Numbered from the stretch's first letter, positions 1 to 11,247 are shown. The stretch: 64,000 nucleotides of DNA from Acidobacteriota bacterium (GCA_016712445.1 JADJRB010000001.1:868001-932000); one strand, 5' to 3'. A program made the numbers and translations. The notes: a model not told the origin generated them from the sequence alone.

Positions 1-2
1 TC

Positions 3-56
3 GGCCTGCTTGGCCGGGACGAGGGCGATGATGGATTGAAGGAAGCTGCCGAATGA
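3..56 (+). CDS. 3' end of a gene entering from the left (possible SdpR-type regulator)
   Basis: One frame is open from the window edge to a TGA at 54-56, encoding about 17 acidic residues. The stop overlaps the next gene's ATG in an ATGA arrangement, typical of translational coupling. SdpI-like genes often follow an ArsR-type repressor in this way, so a regulator is a reasonable guess. The visible tail carries no diagnostic motif. Confidence 0.45.
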   Translation, partial: GLLGRDEGDDGLKEAAE

Positions 57-760
57 AACCGTACATCAAGACCGGACTGATCTGGACCGTGGGTGCATTC
101 CTGATCATGGCGCTGATCTCGGCCGGCACCTGGTCGAGCCTGCCGGCAGGTGGTGACATACCGGTTCATTGGGGCGTCAACGGCGAACCCGATCGCTACG
201 CGGGCCGCAACGAGGCCGGGCTCGTGCTGATGGCGATGCCCGTGATCATGCTGCTGACCGGCCTGGTTCTGGCCTTCGCGCCGTCGCTGGATCCGCGCAA
301 GGCCAACATCGAAACCGGCCGTCGTGCCTACCTCGCCACCTGGCTGGGCGCGATCATTCTGCAGACACTGGTCCACGGCGGGATTGCGCGCATGATGGCG
401 GCCGGTCCCGGCGCGACCTCCGGCGAGTTCGTCCGGTGGGTCATCGCCGGCGCGGGCCTGCTATTCATCCTCATCGGGAACTACCTGCCGAAGACGCGCT
501 CGAGCTTCTTCTTCGGCATCCGCACGCCCTGGACCCTGTCGTCCGACATTGCCTGGGAAAAGACGCATCGCTTTGCCGGGCCGTTGTTCATGCTGGCCGG
601 GGCGATCGGTATCGCCGGCGCCTTCCTCCTGAACGGCATCTGGCTCGCGCTCCAGCTGTCCGCCCTCGTGCTGATCGCCGCGACCATTTCGGTGGTTTAC
701 TCTTACTTTGCCTGGAGAAGCGCGGACGACCGCGACGACGGCACGGGTTTGACGGTCTGA
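53..760 (+). CDS. SdpI/DUF1648 family membrane protein
   Basis: This 235-residue protein appears to be integral to the inner membrane, with about six hydrophobic segments (near residues 8-28, 57-76, 92-112, 127-145, 173-192 and 198-218). The N-terminal section has the DUF1648 pattern with PVHWGVNGEPDRYAG, followed by a SdpI-like region containing the NYLPKTRSSFFFGIRTPWTL stretch. In Bacillus, SdpI is an immunity and signalling protein against the SdpC toxin; most proteobacterial relatives have no known function. The start overlaps the preceding stop, so it is likely the second gene of a regulator-membrane protein operon. Family assignment is good; the biological role is open. Confidence 0.8.
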   Translation: MKPYIKTGLIWTVGAFLIMALISAGTWSSLPAGGDIPVHWGVNGEPDRYAGRNEAGLVLMAMPVIMLLTGLVLAFAPSLDPRKANIETGRRAYLATWLGAIILQTLVHGGIARMMAAGPGATSGEFVRWVIAGAGLLFILIGNYLPKTRSSFFFGIRTPWTLSSDIAWEKTHRFAGPLFMLAGAIGIAGAFLLNGIWLALQLSALVLIAATISVVYSYFAWRSADDRDDGTGLTV

Positions 761-802
761 TGCCCTATTGAATAGAGCCGTCCGGCTGCCTACTCCAAGA
801 GC

Positions 803-1891
803 ATGGCTGAGCGGTTTGAAACAGAATCCCTGATGCAGCGCCTTGACCAGCGCTCCCGGGACATTTTCCGGGAGATCGTGGAAGGCTATCTGGCGACCGG
901 TGAGCCGGTCGGCTCCCGAACCCTGTCCAAAGGCGGCATCCACCTCTCCCCCGCCTCGATCCGCAACGTGATGGCGGACCTGACCGAGCTCGGCCTGCTG
1001 GACGCGCCGCACGTGTCTGCTGGCCGGGCGCCAACCCACCGGGGCCTCCGCCTCTTCGTTGATGGTTTCCTCGAATATGGCGAACCTTCGAAGGGCGACA
1101 AGAAAGCGATCGACGACCGGCTTGCCGCCGCCGGGGCGGACATCGAGGGCGTGCTCGGAGAAGCCTCCGACATCCTGTCCGGCCTCACCGGAGGCGCCGG
1201 CCTGGTCTCCTCCCCCACACGGGATGCGCCCGTGCGGCATGTCGAATTCGTGCCGCTGGCAGGCGGCGACGCGCTATGCGTCCTCGTCACGGAAGACGGC
1301 GATGTCGAGAACAGGTTCATCAAGGTGCCTGACGGCCTGCCCGTCACCACGCTGATCGAAGCCGGCAACTACCTCTCCACCCGCCTGAAGGGCCGCACGC
1401 TCGCCGAGGCGACCAGCGAAGTGCGCGAGGACCTGCGCACCCGCCGCGCCGCGCTCGACACTGCCGCCTCGGCGCTGGTTGAAGCGGGCCTCGCCCAATG
1501 GGGCGGCGAGGCGCCGGGCCGGGGCCGCAGCCTGATCGTGCGCGGACGCGCGAACCTGCTGGAAGACGCGAAGGCAGCGGAAGACCTCGACCGGGTGCGC
1601 CAGCTGTTCAACGAGCTTGAACGCCAGCAAAGCCTGCTCGAAATCCTCGACACGACGCGCGGCGCAGAAGGCGTCCGGCTGTTCATCGGGTCCGAGAACA
1701 GGCTTTTCCCGTTATCGGGTTCAAGTGTGATTGTGGCACCCTATATGGGCGGCACGAAACAGGTGATCGGGGCATTGGGCGTGATCGGGCCAACGCGGCT
1801 CAACTACGCCCGGGTGATCCCGATGGTCGATTATACAGCCAAGGTGGTCGGCGAGATCCTCGCGGGCCGGCGCGGCAAGGATGGGAAGTGA
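803..1891 (+). CDS. hrcA: Heat-inducible transcription repressor HrcA
   Basis: HrcA normally represses groESL (and in some bacteria dnaK) by binding CIRCE operators. The 362-residue protein has the expected winged-helix N terminus (about residues 14-90, with [20 protein letters not shown] and [12 protein letters not shown]) and the long HrcA domain after it, at normal family length. No CIRCE element was seen in this window, so its targets probably lie elsewhere. It is followed directly by grpE, with the stop TGA sharing its last base with the grpE ATG. An alternative in-frame ATG exists at 833; the longer start is kept because the residues between resemble usual HrcA N termini. Confidence 0.96.
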   Translation: MAERFETESLMQRLDQRSRDIFREIVEGYLATGEPVGSRTLSKGGIHLSPASIRNVMADLTELGLLDAPHVSAGRAPTHRGLRLFVDGFLEYGEPSKGDKKAIDDRLAAAGADIEGVLGEASDILSGLTGGAGLVSSPTRDAPVRHVEFVPLAGGDALCVLVTEDGDVENRFIKVPDGLPVTTLIEAGNYLSTRLKGRTLAEATSEVREDLRTRRAALDTAASALVEAGLAQWGGEAPGRGRSLIVRGRANLLEDAKAAEDLDRVRQLFNELERQQSLLEILDTTRGAEGVRLFIGSENRLFPLSGSSVIVAPYMGGTKQVIGALGVIGPTRLNYARVIPMVDYTAKVVGEILAGRRGKDGK

Positions 1892-2457
1892 TGAGCGATC
1901 CGACGAATTCCGGCGAAACTGCCGACCTTGAGACGACACCCGAAACAGCCCCTGCAGAGCCAGCGGCCCTGACGCCCGAAGAGGCACTGGCCAAGCTTGA
2001 GGCCGAGAAGGAAGAACTGCGCATGCAGTATGTCCGCCTCTATGCGGACCTCGACAACACCCGCAAGCGCGCCGAGCGCGAAGTCTCCGAAGCGCGCGTC
2101 TATGCCATCGGCAAGTTTGCAGCTGACCTGCTCAACGTGGCCGACAATCTCGCCCGCGCGCTCGCCGCCCTGCCCGATGCCGAACGCGAGACGCTGACCG
2201 ATGCCGGCAAGAACCTGCTGGGCGGCATCGAGATGACCGAGAAGGAACTGCACACGGTCCTGACGCGCTACAACGTGGTTCCCGTCGAAGCGGCGCCCGG
2301 CGGCACGTTCGACCCGAACGTGCATCAGGCCGTCGCCCAGATCCCCTCCGAACACCCGGCCGGCACAATTGCGCAACTCTTCCAGCCCGGCTGGCGCATC
2401 GGCGAGCGTACCCTGCGCGCGGCGATGGTTGCCGTCAGCCTGGGCCCAGCGAACTAG
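1891..2457 (+). CDS. grpE: Nucleotide exchange factor GrpE
   Basis: GrpE releases ADP from DnaK. The 188-residue protein has an acidic, disordered N terminus, a long helical coiled-coil stretch (about residues 25-75, through YVRLYADLDNTRKRAERE) and the C-terminal beta domain with the signature region around GGTFDPNVHQAVAQ. A GTG three bases upstream (1888) could also start it; the ATG at 1891 is chosen because of the tight TGATG junction with hrcA. Its 3' end overlaps the convergent lipoprotein gene by a few bases, so there is no room for a terminator. dnaK lies about 2 kb further on and is separate from this pair. Confidence 0.95.
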   Translation: MSDPTNSGETADLETTPETAPAEPAALTPEEALAKLEAEKEELRMQYVRLYADLDNTRKRAEREVSEARVYAIGKFAADLLNVADNLARALAALPDAERETLTDAGKNLLGGIEMTEKELHTVLTRYNVVPVEAAPGGTFDPNVHQAVAQIPSEHPAGTIAQLFQPGWRIGERTLRAAMVAVSLGPAN

Positions 2458-3341
2458 GGATTTATCCTCCACGCCGTAACCGTGCCCTGCGCCCAGTTGG
2501 GCACGATCACGATGTCGCCGTACACGTTGAGGTCGTTCTGCTGGATGCCTTCGGGCTTGGTGTCGACCACGGTTGTGACCGTGCCGTCCTCGCTGACATG
2601 GTGGATCTCGCCCGGCCAGCTCGACACGAGGTAGCCGCCGCCGGGGATGAGTCCGATGCCGTCGGCGTCCTTCATGCCGGTCGCCAGCACATCTCCGGCG
2701 CCGGTGCCGCGGAAATCGATCAGGTCGCCCTTCGTCATCGTGGCGATCAGCAACCGTTCGCCGTCGCCAAGGATGCCGTTGATCCCCTCCCATTCCGGCG
2801 CGGTCGCAAACACCGACGCGCCTTCAGGGGTGATCTTGTAGATCGTGGCCGTCCCCGAATCGGAAACCAGCACGTCACCCTTCCATACGGTCATGTCGTT
2901 CAGGAATCCGGCGCCTTCGATCAGAGCCTTGCCTTTGGGAGCGCCGGTCGCGGCATCGAACATGGCAACGCCGTCGCGGTCTGCCGCATAGAGGACGCCG
3001 TCCTTCACCGCGAGGCCGGCGGGCGCGTCCATGCCGGTCGCAAACCTGGCATTCGCCACGCTGCCATCCGCATTCAGCTTCGACACATAGCCGTTGCCGT
3101 CTTTCTCCATTTCCGGACCGGGGCCGATATTGGAGATGAAATAGCCACCTTCCGGCGCCAGCGCGGCGCCCTCCGGCGCTTCAAAACCGCTGGCGGTCCA
3201 CAGGAGTTCAAGCGAACCGGGTACCGATTCAGCGGGCGCCTGCGTCTCCGGCTCCGCCGGTAATCCGGGCGCTTCGACCTCCTTGGCGGAGCAGCCAGCG
3301 ACCATCAGGCCCGCCAGGGCAAATCCAGCTAGTGCGCGCAT
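2454..3341 (-). CDS. SMP-30/NHL-like beta-propeller lipoprotein
   Basis: The 295-residue product starts with a lipoprotein signal peptide ending in the lipobox LMVAGC (Cys17). The remainder has repeating blade-like segments such as GYFISNIGPGP, GVLYAADRDGVAMFD, GDVLVSDSGTATIYKITPEG and GGYLVSSWPGEIHHV, typical of SMP-30/gluconolactonase and NHL-type propellers. It is probably anchored to a membrane facing the periplasm, possibly as a sugar-lactone hydrolase or binding protein; the substrate cannot be told. It is convergent with grpE. A second lipoprotein of the same general fold is encoded at 51199-52299. Confidence 0.78.
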   Translation of the reverse strand: MRALAGFALAGLMVAGCSAKEVEAPGLPAEPETQAPAESVPGSLELLWTASGFEAPEGAALAPEGGYFISNIGPGPEMEKDGNGYVSKLNADGSVANARFATGMDAPAGLAVKDGVLYAADRDGVAMFDAATGAPKGKALIEGAGFLNDMTVWKGDVLVSDSGTATIYKITPEGASVFATAPEWEGINGILGDGERLLIATMTKGDLIDFRGTGAGDVLATGMKDADGIGLIPGGGYLVSSWPGEIHHVSEDGTVTTVVDTKPEGIQQNDLNVYGDIVIVPNWAQGTVTAWRINP

Positions 3342-3400
3342 CGACCATTCCTCCTCCGCCGAAGCGAAGACCCTGCCGCATCGCGCGTGATCTGGCCAGC

Positions 3401-4237
3401 CTAGGCGGCGCTGACTTCAACGGGCGGCGCGCGGCGCGCCTTCAGCATCCCCGCCCATTTGCGGAAGGGATACAGGGTCTGCGAAATGAAATCGTTCGGC
3501 GGATTGTCCTCGACGCCGGTCGGCACATCCATCGCGGAGCCCGGATTGTAGTACGTGCCGAACAGCAGGTCGAAGACCGGGAAGATCGAGGCGAAGTTCT
3601 TGTCATAGGCCTCCGGCACGGCGGCATGGTGCCAGCGATGCATTTGCGGCGAGACCAGTACCTCGCGGAAAATGCCGTGATCCCAGTCGAGCTTCGAGTG
3701 GACATAGTACTGGTGCAAGCCCTTGATCAGCGCGAGACCGGCAATCTCCTCAAGCCGGAAGCCCATCCAGGACGACGTGAACACGAGGCAGGCGGCGATC
3801 ACGAATTGCTCGGTGAAATGCCCGCGCGACCAGGACAGGAAATGCAATTCCGGATCCGAATGGTGAACGGCGTGGGCAGGCCAGAGCCAGCTCGTGTGCA
3901 GCATACGGTGCACCCAGTAGAGGCTGAAATCATAGATGGCGAGCGCGGCGAGCGCCTTCAGCACGATCGGCACACCGGCCCAGGCCTCGGCCTTCAGCAC
4001 GGGCAGACCGAGCGACGTGTAGAGCATCGCCAAAGGCGCAATCAGGACGAGGTAGAGCGCGCCGTTCAGGCTGGCGAACTGCAGGATCAGGAAGTTGGTG
4101 AGCGCGCTCTGGCGCAAGGCCTTCGGCCAGCGAAACGCGTCCCGCCCACGCGATAAAAATGCGAGACCGGTAAAAGCGATCGTCAGGCCGGCCAGAAAGG
4201 CGACTTGCCAGGCGAAGCTCGCCAAGACGTCCTGCAT
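3401..4237 (-). CDS. Sterol desaturase/fatty acid hydroxylase family protein
   Basis: This membrane-bound di-iron oxygenase has the family's histidine clusters: HRMLH (about residue 110), HAVHH (about 122), HQYYVH (about 175) and HRWHH (about 200), set among four or so hydrophobic segments. Such enzymes hydroxylate or desaturate lipids at the membrane; the substrate here is unknown. The ATG at 4237 gives 278 residues; a GTG three codons upstream is also possible. It lies upstream of the minus-strand lipoprotein gene with a 59-base gap, so they may be cotranscribed. Confidence 0.88.
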   Translation of the reverse strand: MQDVLASFAWQVAFLAGLTIAFTGLAFLSRGRDAFRWPKALRQSALTNFLILQFASLNGALYLVLIAPLAMLYTSLGLPVLKAEAWAGVPIVLKALAALAIYDFSLYWVHRMLHTSWLWPAHAVHHSDPELHFLSWSRGHFTEQFVIAACLVFTSSWMGFRLEEIAGLALIKGLHQYYVHSKLDWDHGIFREVLVSPQMHRWHHAAVPEAYDKNFASIFPVFDLLFGTYYNPGSAMDVPTGVEDNPPNDFISQTLYPFRKWAGMLKARRAPPVEVSAA

Positions 4238-4414
4238 CACGATCACCCAGTGGCTTGTTTTTGTTAGCCTTAGGAGGGCGAGCCTAGCAGGACTGGCTTA
4301 ACATTTCCTGATCCGGCGCGCCGGCCCGCCCGGCCGCTCCGCGACTGCGTTGCATTTGCCGCCCGGACCCGTCCGATTGCCCCGCGTCACACAGGCCCAA
4401 ATGTGCGTTGGCCC

Positions 4415-4442
4415 CTTGAGCCGGGGGGTATTCTTCCCATAT
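4415..4442 (+). promoter_or_regulatory. RpoH (sigma-32) type promoter of dnaK
   Basis: CTTGAG at 4415-4420 (within GCCCCTTGAG) and CCCATAT at 4436-4442 are separated by 15 bases. This is close to the sigma-32 consensus of CTTGAA and CCCCATNT. It lies about 145 bases before the dnaK ATG. The rest of the 4238-4585 gap shows no gene and no CIRCE repeat. Confidence 0.7.
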
Positions 4443-4585
4443 CGCAGACCGAACAGGCGAGTCGGCCGAATGACCGTCCTCGCCGCTCAAAAGGACCAAC
4501 TTGAAGAGCCATTGGCAATCCCGGGGCTGCTGAGCAGACCGAACCGAAACAAAGCCAAGGGCGGCTTACAGAAGAGAGAGACATT

Positions 4586-6478
<1,893 letters not shown>

Positions 6479-6502
6479 GCCCGACTTCCTCCGTGCACAG
6501 AC

Positions 6503-6536
6503 AAAACCCGCCGGAGAAATTCGGCGGGTTTTTCTT
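6503..6536 (+). terminator. Rho-independent terminator after dnaK
   Basis: An 11-bp perfect stem (AAAACCCGCCG at 6503-6513 against CGGCGGGTTTT at 6522-6532) with an 8-base loop runs into a T-rich tail. The A-tract on the other side would let it serve the convergent minus-strand DUF1801 gene too. Confidence 0.88.
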
Positions 6537-6936
6537 ATCCTTGAAGAACCTCGGCAATCCAACGTTTGACTAGCAGCGGCAAGGCCTTTCCGGCCGCCGA
6601 GACATCCGCCATGCTGCGGAACGCGGCGACGGCGCGAATATCGGACTGCCACTGCAATAGCCCGCTCTCATCGACCATCGCGGGCGGCGCGCCCTTTGTC
6701 TCCTTGCGCGCGGTGTCGCAATGGAAAATCAGGCGTACACTTTTCCTGTCGCTGAAATTGAACGTCACACAGTGGACGCCGCCGAGCGCATAGCTGGGCG
6801 CATTCCATTTGACGGACTGCTCAAGCACCGGCGCCTTCAGGGCGCTCAGGATCGCCCGCAATGCCTCGGCCTCCGCCTTCAGCGGATGGTCCAGCGCCGC
6901 CATCACGGTATCGGGTGAAAGCGGCGCCTTGGCCAT
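6535..6936 (-). CDS. DUF1801 domain protein
   Basis: The 133-residue protein matches the YdhG/DUF1801 pattern: an N-terminal helix pair (HPLKAEAEALRAILSAL), the VKWNAPSYALGG core and the FSDRKSVRLIFHCD strand. Function is unknown for the family; the fold suggests a small cytosolic ligand-binding domain. It starts one base after the stop of the quinone oxidoreductase gene, so the two are almost certainly one operon. Confidence 0.82.
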   Translation of the reverse strand: MAKAPLSPDTVMAALDHPLKAEAEALRAILSALKAPVLEQSVKWNAPSYALGGVHCVTFNFSDRKSVRLIFHCDTARKETKGAPPAMVDESGLLQWQSDIRAVAAFRSMADVSAAGKALPLLVKRWIAEVLQG

Positions 6937-6937
6937 G

Positions 6938-7927
6938 TCAGATAACGACGACGACCTTGCCGGTTGCCTTGCGGTCCATCAGTTCACGGATCGCCTCGCC
7001 GCCCTTCTCGAGCGGATAGGTGGCGGACACGTGCGGCTTGATCTTGCCGGCGCTGTGCAGCGCGAACAGCTCCTTGACGTTCTGCGCATGCGCTTTCGGA
7101 TCGCGCGCCACGGCCGCGCCCCAGAACACGCCGCGCACATCGCAGCTTTTCAGCAGCGTCAGGTTCAGCGGCAGTTTCGGAATGCCGGCCGGGAAGCCGA
7201 TCACAAGGAAGCGGCCTTCCCAGTTCAGCGCGCGCACGGCTGGCTCCGCATAGTTACCGCCGACGCCGTCATACACGATGTCCACGCCGCCGCCCGAGAT
7301 CGCCTTGATGTCGTCCGCGAATTTCTTCTGCCCGTCACGGTCCAGCTCGGCCGCATAGACGAGGCCCTTGTCGGCGCCCTTCGAGAGGCAGAAGTCCACC
7401 TTCTCCTGCGTCGAGGCGGCGGCGATGACTTCCAATCCCATCGCCTTGCCGAGCTCGACGGCGGCAATGCCGACGCCGCCCGCCGCTCCGAGCACCAGCA
7501 GCTTCTCGCCCTTCTTGGGATTCGCCCGGTCCTTCAGCGCGTAATAGGACGTGCCATACGTCATCATGAACGCCGCCGCTTCCTCGAACGGCATGCTGTC
7601 CGGGATCGGCATCACGCCGTGGCCGCCGGCCACCACATATTCCGCCATGCCGCCGCTGCCGACGGAGGCCAGCACCCGGTCTCCCTTTTTCACATGGCTG
7701 ACGCCTTCGCCGAGAGCCGAGACAAAACCTGCGACCTCGCCGCCCGGCGAAAAGGGACGCGGCGGCTTGAACTGGTAGAGGTCCTGGATCATCAGCGAAT
7801 CGGGGAAGTTGACGCCGCAGGCCTTCACTTCGATCAGCACCTGGCCCTTGCCGGGCGCCGGCACCGGCACGTCTTCGATCACCAGGGCCTCGGGCCCGCC
7901 TACAGTTTTCGACAGCACGGCTTTCAT
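6938..7927 (-). CDS. NADPH:quinone oxidoreductase family protein (MDR superfamily)
   Basis: The 329-residue zinc-independent medium-chain dehydrogenase has a GroES-like N domain ([20 protein letters not shown], about residues 25-44) and a Rossmann domain with the nucleotide loop [20 protein letters not shown] (about 144-163). It lacks the catalytic zinc ligands of alcohol dehydrogenases, as quinone reductases (Qor-like) do. The expected reaction is NADPH-dependent reduction of quinones or related enones in the cytosol. A GGGAGTGACGC ribosome site precedes the ATG. The DUF1801 gene follows after one base. Confidence 0.9.
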   Translation of the reverse strand: MKAVLSKTVGGPEALVIEDVPVPAPGKGQVLIEVKACGVNFPDSLMIQDLYQFKPPRPFSPGGEVAGFVSALGEGVSHVKKGDRVLASVGSGGMAEYVVAGGHGVMPIPDSMPFEEAAAFMMTYGTSYYALKDRANPKKGEKLLVLGAAGGVGIAAVELGKAMGLEVIAAASTQEKVDFCLSKGADKGLVYAAELDRDGQKKFADDIKAISGGGVDIVYDGVGGNYAEPAVRALNWEGRFLVIGFPAGIPKLPLNLTLLKSCDVRGVFWGAAVARDPKAHAQNVKELFALHSAGKIKPHVSATYPLEKGGEAIRELMDRKATGKVVVVI

Positions 7928-8025
7928 GCGTCACTCCCTTCGCGGCTTGTTGTTTGTCCGCCCTGACGGTAGCCATGCCTCACACCCCCGCCAAGCCTGA
8001 CGCGAGGGGAAAGAGGCAAAAAGAC

Positions 8026-8898
8026 ATGGCGAAAATCTGGGCGCTGGCGCTGCATGGCGGCGCGGGACCGATCTTCGGACGCGACTATGGCCCCGAAGAG
8101 GCACATATCGCCGGCTTGCTGCGCGATGGCGCAGCGCGTCTTGCTGCGGGCGAAGCCGCGCTCGACGTGGTCGAGGCGATGGTGATGGAACTGGAGGCGT
8201 CCGGCCTTTACGTTGCCGGCCGGGGCGCGAGCCCGAACACCGCCGGCGAATGGGAACTCGACGCTGCCATCATGGACGGTCGCACCCGCCGCGCCGGGGC
8301 CGTCGGCGCGCTGCAGGGCTTTGAGAGCCCGGTACAGGCGGCGCGCGCCGTGATGGAGCGCACTCCCAACGTCCTCCTCGTCGGCGACGGCGCCGCGACG
8401 CTCGCCCGCTCGGCCGGCCTCGCCCGCGTGGCCGATCCGATAACGTACTATGGCGCCGTCGACGAAGACACCGTGCAGGAAGACGCGCCGAACATGGGCA
8501 CGGTCGGCGCCGTCGCGCTCGACGTCTATGGCGACCTCGCCGCCGCCACCTCGACCGGCGGCGTCCTCTCGAAGACGCCGGGCCGCATCGGCGACACCCC
8601 GATCATCGGCGCCGGCACCTGGGCCGACGAGCGCTGCGCCGTCAGCTGCACCGGCCTCGGCGAATACTTCATCCGCGCCAATGCGGCCGCCGACGTTTCC
8701 GCGCGCATCCGCTATGGCAACCAGCCCTTCGAAGCGTCCGTCCACGGCGCGCTCGACGACGTCAAACGCCTCGGCGGAAACGGCGGCATGATCGCCGTCT
8801 CCGCCAGCGGCGAACTCGCCTGGGGGTTCAACTCTTCCGGCCTGAAGCGCGGCCTTGCAGACTGGCGCGGACGCTTTGAAGTGGCGACTTTCCTGTGA
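8026..8898 (+). CDS. Isoaspartyl peptidase/L-asparaginase (Ntn hydrolase)
   Basis: This is a plant-type asparaginase/IaaA-like threonine hydrolase that autocleaves before its nucleophile. The 290-residue form starts at the ATG at 8026, where LALHGGAG begins as usual in the family; an upstream ATG at 7954 would add 24 atypical residues. The nucleophile is Thr159 in [11 protein letters not shown], and the substrate loop [19 protein letters not shown] follows. It likely removes isoaspartyl dipeptides or asparagine. A purine-rich ribosome site (GAGGGGAAAGAGG) lies upstream. Its stop overlaps the next gene in GTGA. Confidence 0.92.
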   Translation: MAKIWALALHGGAGPIFGRDYGPEEAHIAGLLRDGAARLAAGEAALDVVEAMVMELEASGLYVAGRGASPNTAGEWELDAAIMDGRTRRAGAVGALQGFESPVQAARAVMERTPNVLLVGDGAATLARSAGLARVADPITYYGAVDEDTVQEDAPNMGTVGAVALDVYGDLAAATSTGGVLSKTPGRIGDTPIIGAGTWADERCAVSCTGLGEYFIRANAAADVSARIRYGNQPFEASVHGALDDVKRLGGNGGMIAVSASGELAWGFNSSGLKRGLADWRGRFEVATFL

Positions 8899-9215
8899 CC
8901 ATCCTGTTCTGGATCCTCGTCGCGCTGCTCGGCTTCAGCATCCTGCTGGCCGCACAGATGCGCATCCTGCTGTCGATCGTGCTTCGCCGCGCGCTCGCCG
9001 AAAAGTTCGGCGGCAAGCACACGGATGCGCGCTACCGCACCGCTCTCTACGAGATCGGTCGCGGCGCCCCCGCAAGTGAGGACACCGTCTATCTGTCCAC
9101 GGAATATCCACGCCCGCTTGCGCACCTCGCGCTCGCCCGCCGTGTCGCGTTGATCGCCCCTGCCCTCCTGCTCGCGGTCTTCCTCGCGGGCCGCTATGCA
9201 CTGAAGGTGATCTGA
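8895..9215 (+). CDS. Small two-helix membrane protein, unknown
   Basis: The 106-residue product has a hydrophobic N-terminal segment (about residues 3-25) and another near the C terminus (about 84-102), with a charged middle ([19 protein letters not shown]). No family was recognised. The GTG start overlaps the asparaginase stop by four bases and the next gene begins one base after its stop, so it sits inside a three-gene operon. Confidence 0.72.
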   Translation: MTILFWILVALLGFSILLAAQMRILLSIVLRRALAEKFGGKHTDARYRTALYEIGRGAPASEDTVYLSTEYPRPLAHLALARRVALIAPALLLAVFLAGRYALKVI

Positions 9216-9216
9216 C

Positions 9217-9735
9217 ATGCGCGGATTCTTTGCCATCGGCGCTGAGCGCATCTCGAAACCCATGAACCTTGGCGCGCTGATGCGCACGGGTCATGCCTTC
9301 GGCGCCAGTTTCGTGTTCTCCATCGACGCAGCGAAGAACATTCGGGAAGGCCATTGGGCTGACACGTCAAAGAGCGAGGGCCAGATTCCGTTCTACCAAT
9401 GGGACAGCGTGGACGAGATGCAGCTTCCGCGCGGCTGCCAGCTGGTCGGTGTGGAACTCACGGACGACGCCGTCATGCTGCCTTCCTTCCGGCATCCGCC
9501 ACAGGCCGCCTACATCCTCGGCCCCGAGAAGGGGAACCTGTCGCCAGCGATCCTCGATCGCTGTGCGCATGTCGTGAAGATCCCGACCAAGTTCTGCATC
9601 AATGTCAGCCTCGCCGGGGCGCTCGTCATGTACGACCGCCACCTGGCGATGGGCGGGCATGCCCCGCGCCCGATCATGCCGGGCGGACCGGACGCACCGC
9701 GCCGCAAGCATGTTCCGGGTCCGGACCGGAGCTAG
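9217..9735 (+). CDS. SPOUT (TrmH/SpoU) family RNA methyltransferase
   Basis: The 172-residue protein contains the three SPOUT motifs: motif 1 KPMNLGALMRTGHAFG (near residue 15), motif 2 YILGPEKGNLS and motif 3 KIPTKFCINVSLAGALVMYD, which form the knotted S-adenosylmethionine site. It should methylate ribose 2'-OH of an rRNA or tRNA; there is no separate RNA-binding domain to say which. It is the last gene of the operon with the peptidase and the small membrane protein, and converges on the anti-sigma gene with one base between. Confidence 0.88.
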   Translation: MRGFFAIGAERISKPMNLGALMRTGHAFGASFVFSIDAAKNIREGHWADTSKSEGQIPFYQWDSVDEMQLPRGCQLVGVELTDDAVMLPSFRHPPQAAYILGPEKGNLSPAILDRCAHVVKIPTKFCINVSLAGALVMYDRHLAMGGHAPRPIMPGGPDAPRRKHVPGPDRS

Positions 9736-9736
9736 G

Positions 9737-10411
9737 TCAGCGCTGGCCGAGCAGGCGTTGAAGCAATCCGAAGACGCCCGTGAAGTGCAAGCCGCCATCG
9801 CGGATCACGAGCGCGAAGCAGACCTCGCCCTCGTCGCCGACCGGCGTGTGATAGTCGCCGGCCTGGTTCAGCACGGCGTCGCCCGGCCCGAAGCTGCCGC
9901 GCTCGTCGGTGAAGCCGCCCGCAACGACGAGCGTGTACTCGCGCCCCGCGTGGGTATGCCGGGGAATGTTGGCGCCCGGCTCGATCCGGTAGAGTTCGGT
10001 TTCCATTCCGCGGCTGACACCCATCTTCAGGCGGGTGATGCCGCGGCCAAGGGATTTCCAGCCTGCCGAGCCCACCGCGTCCAGCGCCGCGCCGCGCAAG
10101 GGCTCCGGCAGGGCCAGCATCTCGCCAAGTCCCTTCCCGGCTGCCCGTCCCGCCGCAACGGCGAGGGGCGCGTCGGTCTCGAGCGCTTCAATGGCGTCCA
10201 GCGTCCGGGCCAGTGCGCCGTCACTCAACACCGCCGGCGTGGCCGTCTCGAGCACCGCGCCTGCGATCATGTCGCTGACCGCGATCGACCGGCGCACGTC
10301 CGGGCGCAGCACGCTCTGGGTCTCGACCATCAGCGCAAAGGCCGGGTCGAGGCAACCCGCCGCATAGGCGGCGTACAGCTCGCTGAAATGCTCAGTTGGC
10401 GCGGCGTTCAT
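9737..10411 (-). CDS. ChrR-like cupin anti-sigma factor with degenerate zinc site
   Basis: ChrR proteins hold group ECF11 sigma factors inactive until singlet oxygen or another oxidant is sensed. This 224-residue protein keeps the helical N domain (AAYAAGCLDPAFALMV, about residues 13-29) and a C-terminal cupin with HTHAGREYTLVV, GGFTDERGSFGPGD and a final DYHTP, so the cupin His/Glu ligands are present. The N-domain zinc triad HxxxCxxC is not: Gln32, Arg36 and Val39 stand at those places. Sigma binding without zinc is therefore inferred. It lies 84 bases downstream of the sigma gene on the same strand. Confidence 0.85.
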   Translation of the reverse strand: MNAAPTEHFSELYAAYAAGCLDPAFALMVETQSVLRPDVRRSIAVSDMIAGAVLETATPAVLSDGALARTLDAIEALETDAPLAVAAGRAAGKGLGEMLALPEPLRGAALDAVGSAGWKSLGRGITRLKMGVSRGMETELYRIEPGANIPRHTHAGREYTLVVAGGFTDERGSFGPGDAVLNQAGDYHTPVGDEGEVCFALVIRDGGLHFTGVFGLLQRLLGQR

Positions 10412-10495
10412 CTGGTCAGGCTTCCCGTTTGTTTCCGGAAGATTGGCCGGTTCGGGCGCAGGTCAAGCCGAAGCGCTGATTTTGCCCGTTCACAC

Positions 10496-11140
10496 TCAGT
10501 TTTCACGTTCAAGCGGCCCCCTGAGACGCAGAAAGGCCAGCCGGATACGCGATTTGACCGTCCCCAATGGTAAATTGAACGCTGCCGCAATCTCCGAGTG
10601 CGAGAGACCATCATAGAACGCCGCCCTCACCAGCATCAGCTGGTCCGGCGGCAGCTTCTCTAGCTCTGCGCGCACGCTGTCTTCCATTTCACCGCGCAGG
10701 AAGGTCTCGTCCGGCTGTTCAATCTCGGGCGGGCGCAGCATCGGGTCTTCCGCCGCCAGTTCTGGCCGGCGCGTTCGCCGCTGCGCGTCGATCCGGCGAT
10801 TGCGGGCCACCCGGAAGATCCAGGTCGATACCGACGCCAGCGCGGCGTCATACATGCCGGCCTTCTGCCAGACGGTGATCATCACGTCCTGCGCCAGCTC
10901 CTCAGCTTCGCTGTCGCTGGCGCCGAGCCGCAGCATGTAACTCTTTATGCGCGGGGCGAAAAAAGCGAACAGTTCGGCAAATGCGGCCTTCGAGCGGCTT
11001 TCGGCGATCGCGGCCATGCAGGCGGCATGATGCGCGCGCAGGGCTGCATCAACCGTGTAGACAGGTTTTTCGAAAGTTTTTCCGGCCATTCCCGCACTGC
11101 GGCGCCCTGTTTCTGGCTTGTCTCGCTCGAACGCCGCCAT
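10496..11140 (-). CDS. ECF RNA polymerase sigma factor (RpoE/ECF11-like)
   Basis: The 214-residue sigma-70 family factor has region 2 (FAELFAFFAPRIKSYMLRLG through SEAEELAQDVMITVWQKA and VSTWIFRVARNRRID) and region 4 with the helix-turn-helix HSEIAAAFNLPLGTVKSRIR. Pairing with a ChrR-type anti-sigma points to the ECF11 group, which controls photooxidative or oxidative stress responses. The ATG at 11140 is used; a GTG lies just before it. No clear ECF11 promoter was identified upstream, so autoregulation is not shown. Confidence 0.93.
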   Translation of the reverse strand: MAAFERDKPETGRRSAGMAGKTFEKPVYTVDAALRAHHAACMAAIAESRSKAAFAELFAFFAPRIKSYMLRLGASDSEAEELAQDVMITVWQKAGMYDAALASVSTWIFRVARNRRIDAQRRTRRPELAAEDPMLRPPEIEQPDETFLRGEMEDSVRAELEKLPPDQLMLVRAAFYDGLSHSEIAAAFNLPLGTVKSRIRLAFLRLRGPLEREN

Positions 11141-11247
11141 CACGCTTAAACTTTCCGGATGAAACCCGCTATAAGTGTTTCGCGTGGTCGCTGCCTGAGG
11201 CAGTAACCGCTAATGTCTCGCCGTGCACCGACTATGGGAATGATACC

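Noticed and set aside
761..802. RpoH-like promoter before hrcA (ATTGAA ... CCTACT)
   Set aside because: The -10 part is far from CCCCATNT, unlike the good match before dnaK.
11144..11247. ECF11-type promoter between the sigma gene and ialB
   Set aside because: Only partial TCATCC-like and CGTG-like pieces are seen and their spacing is wrong.
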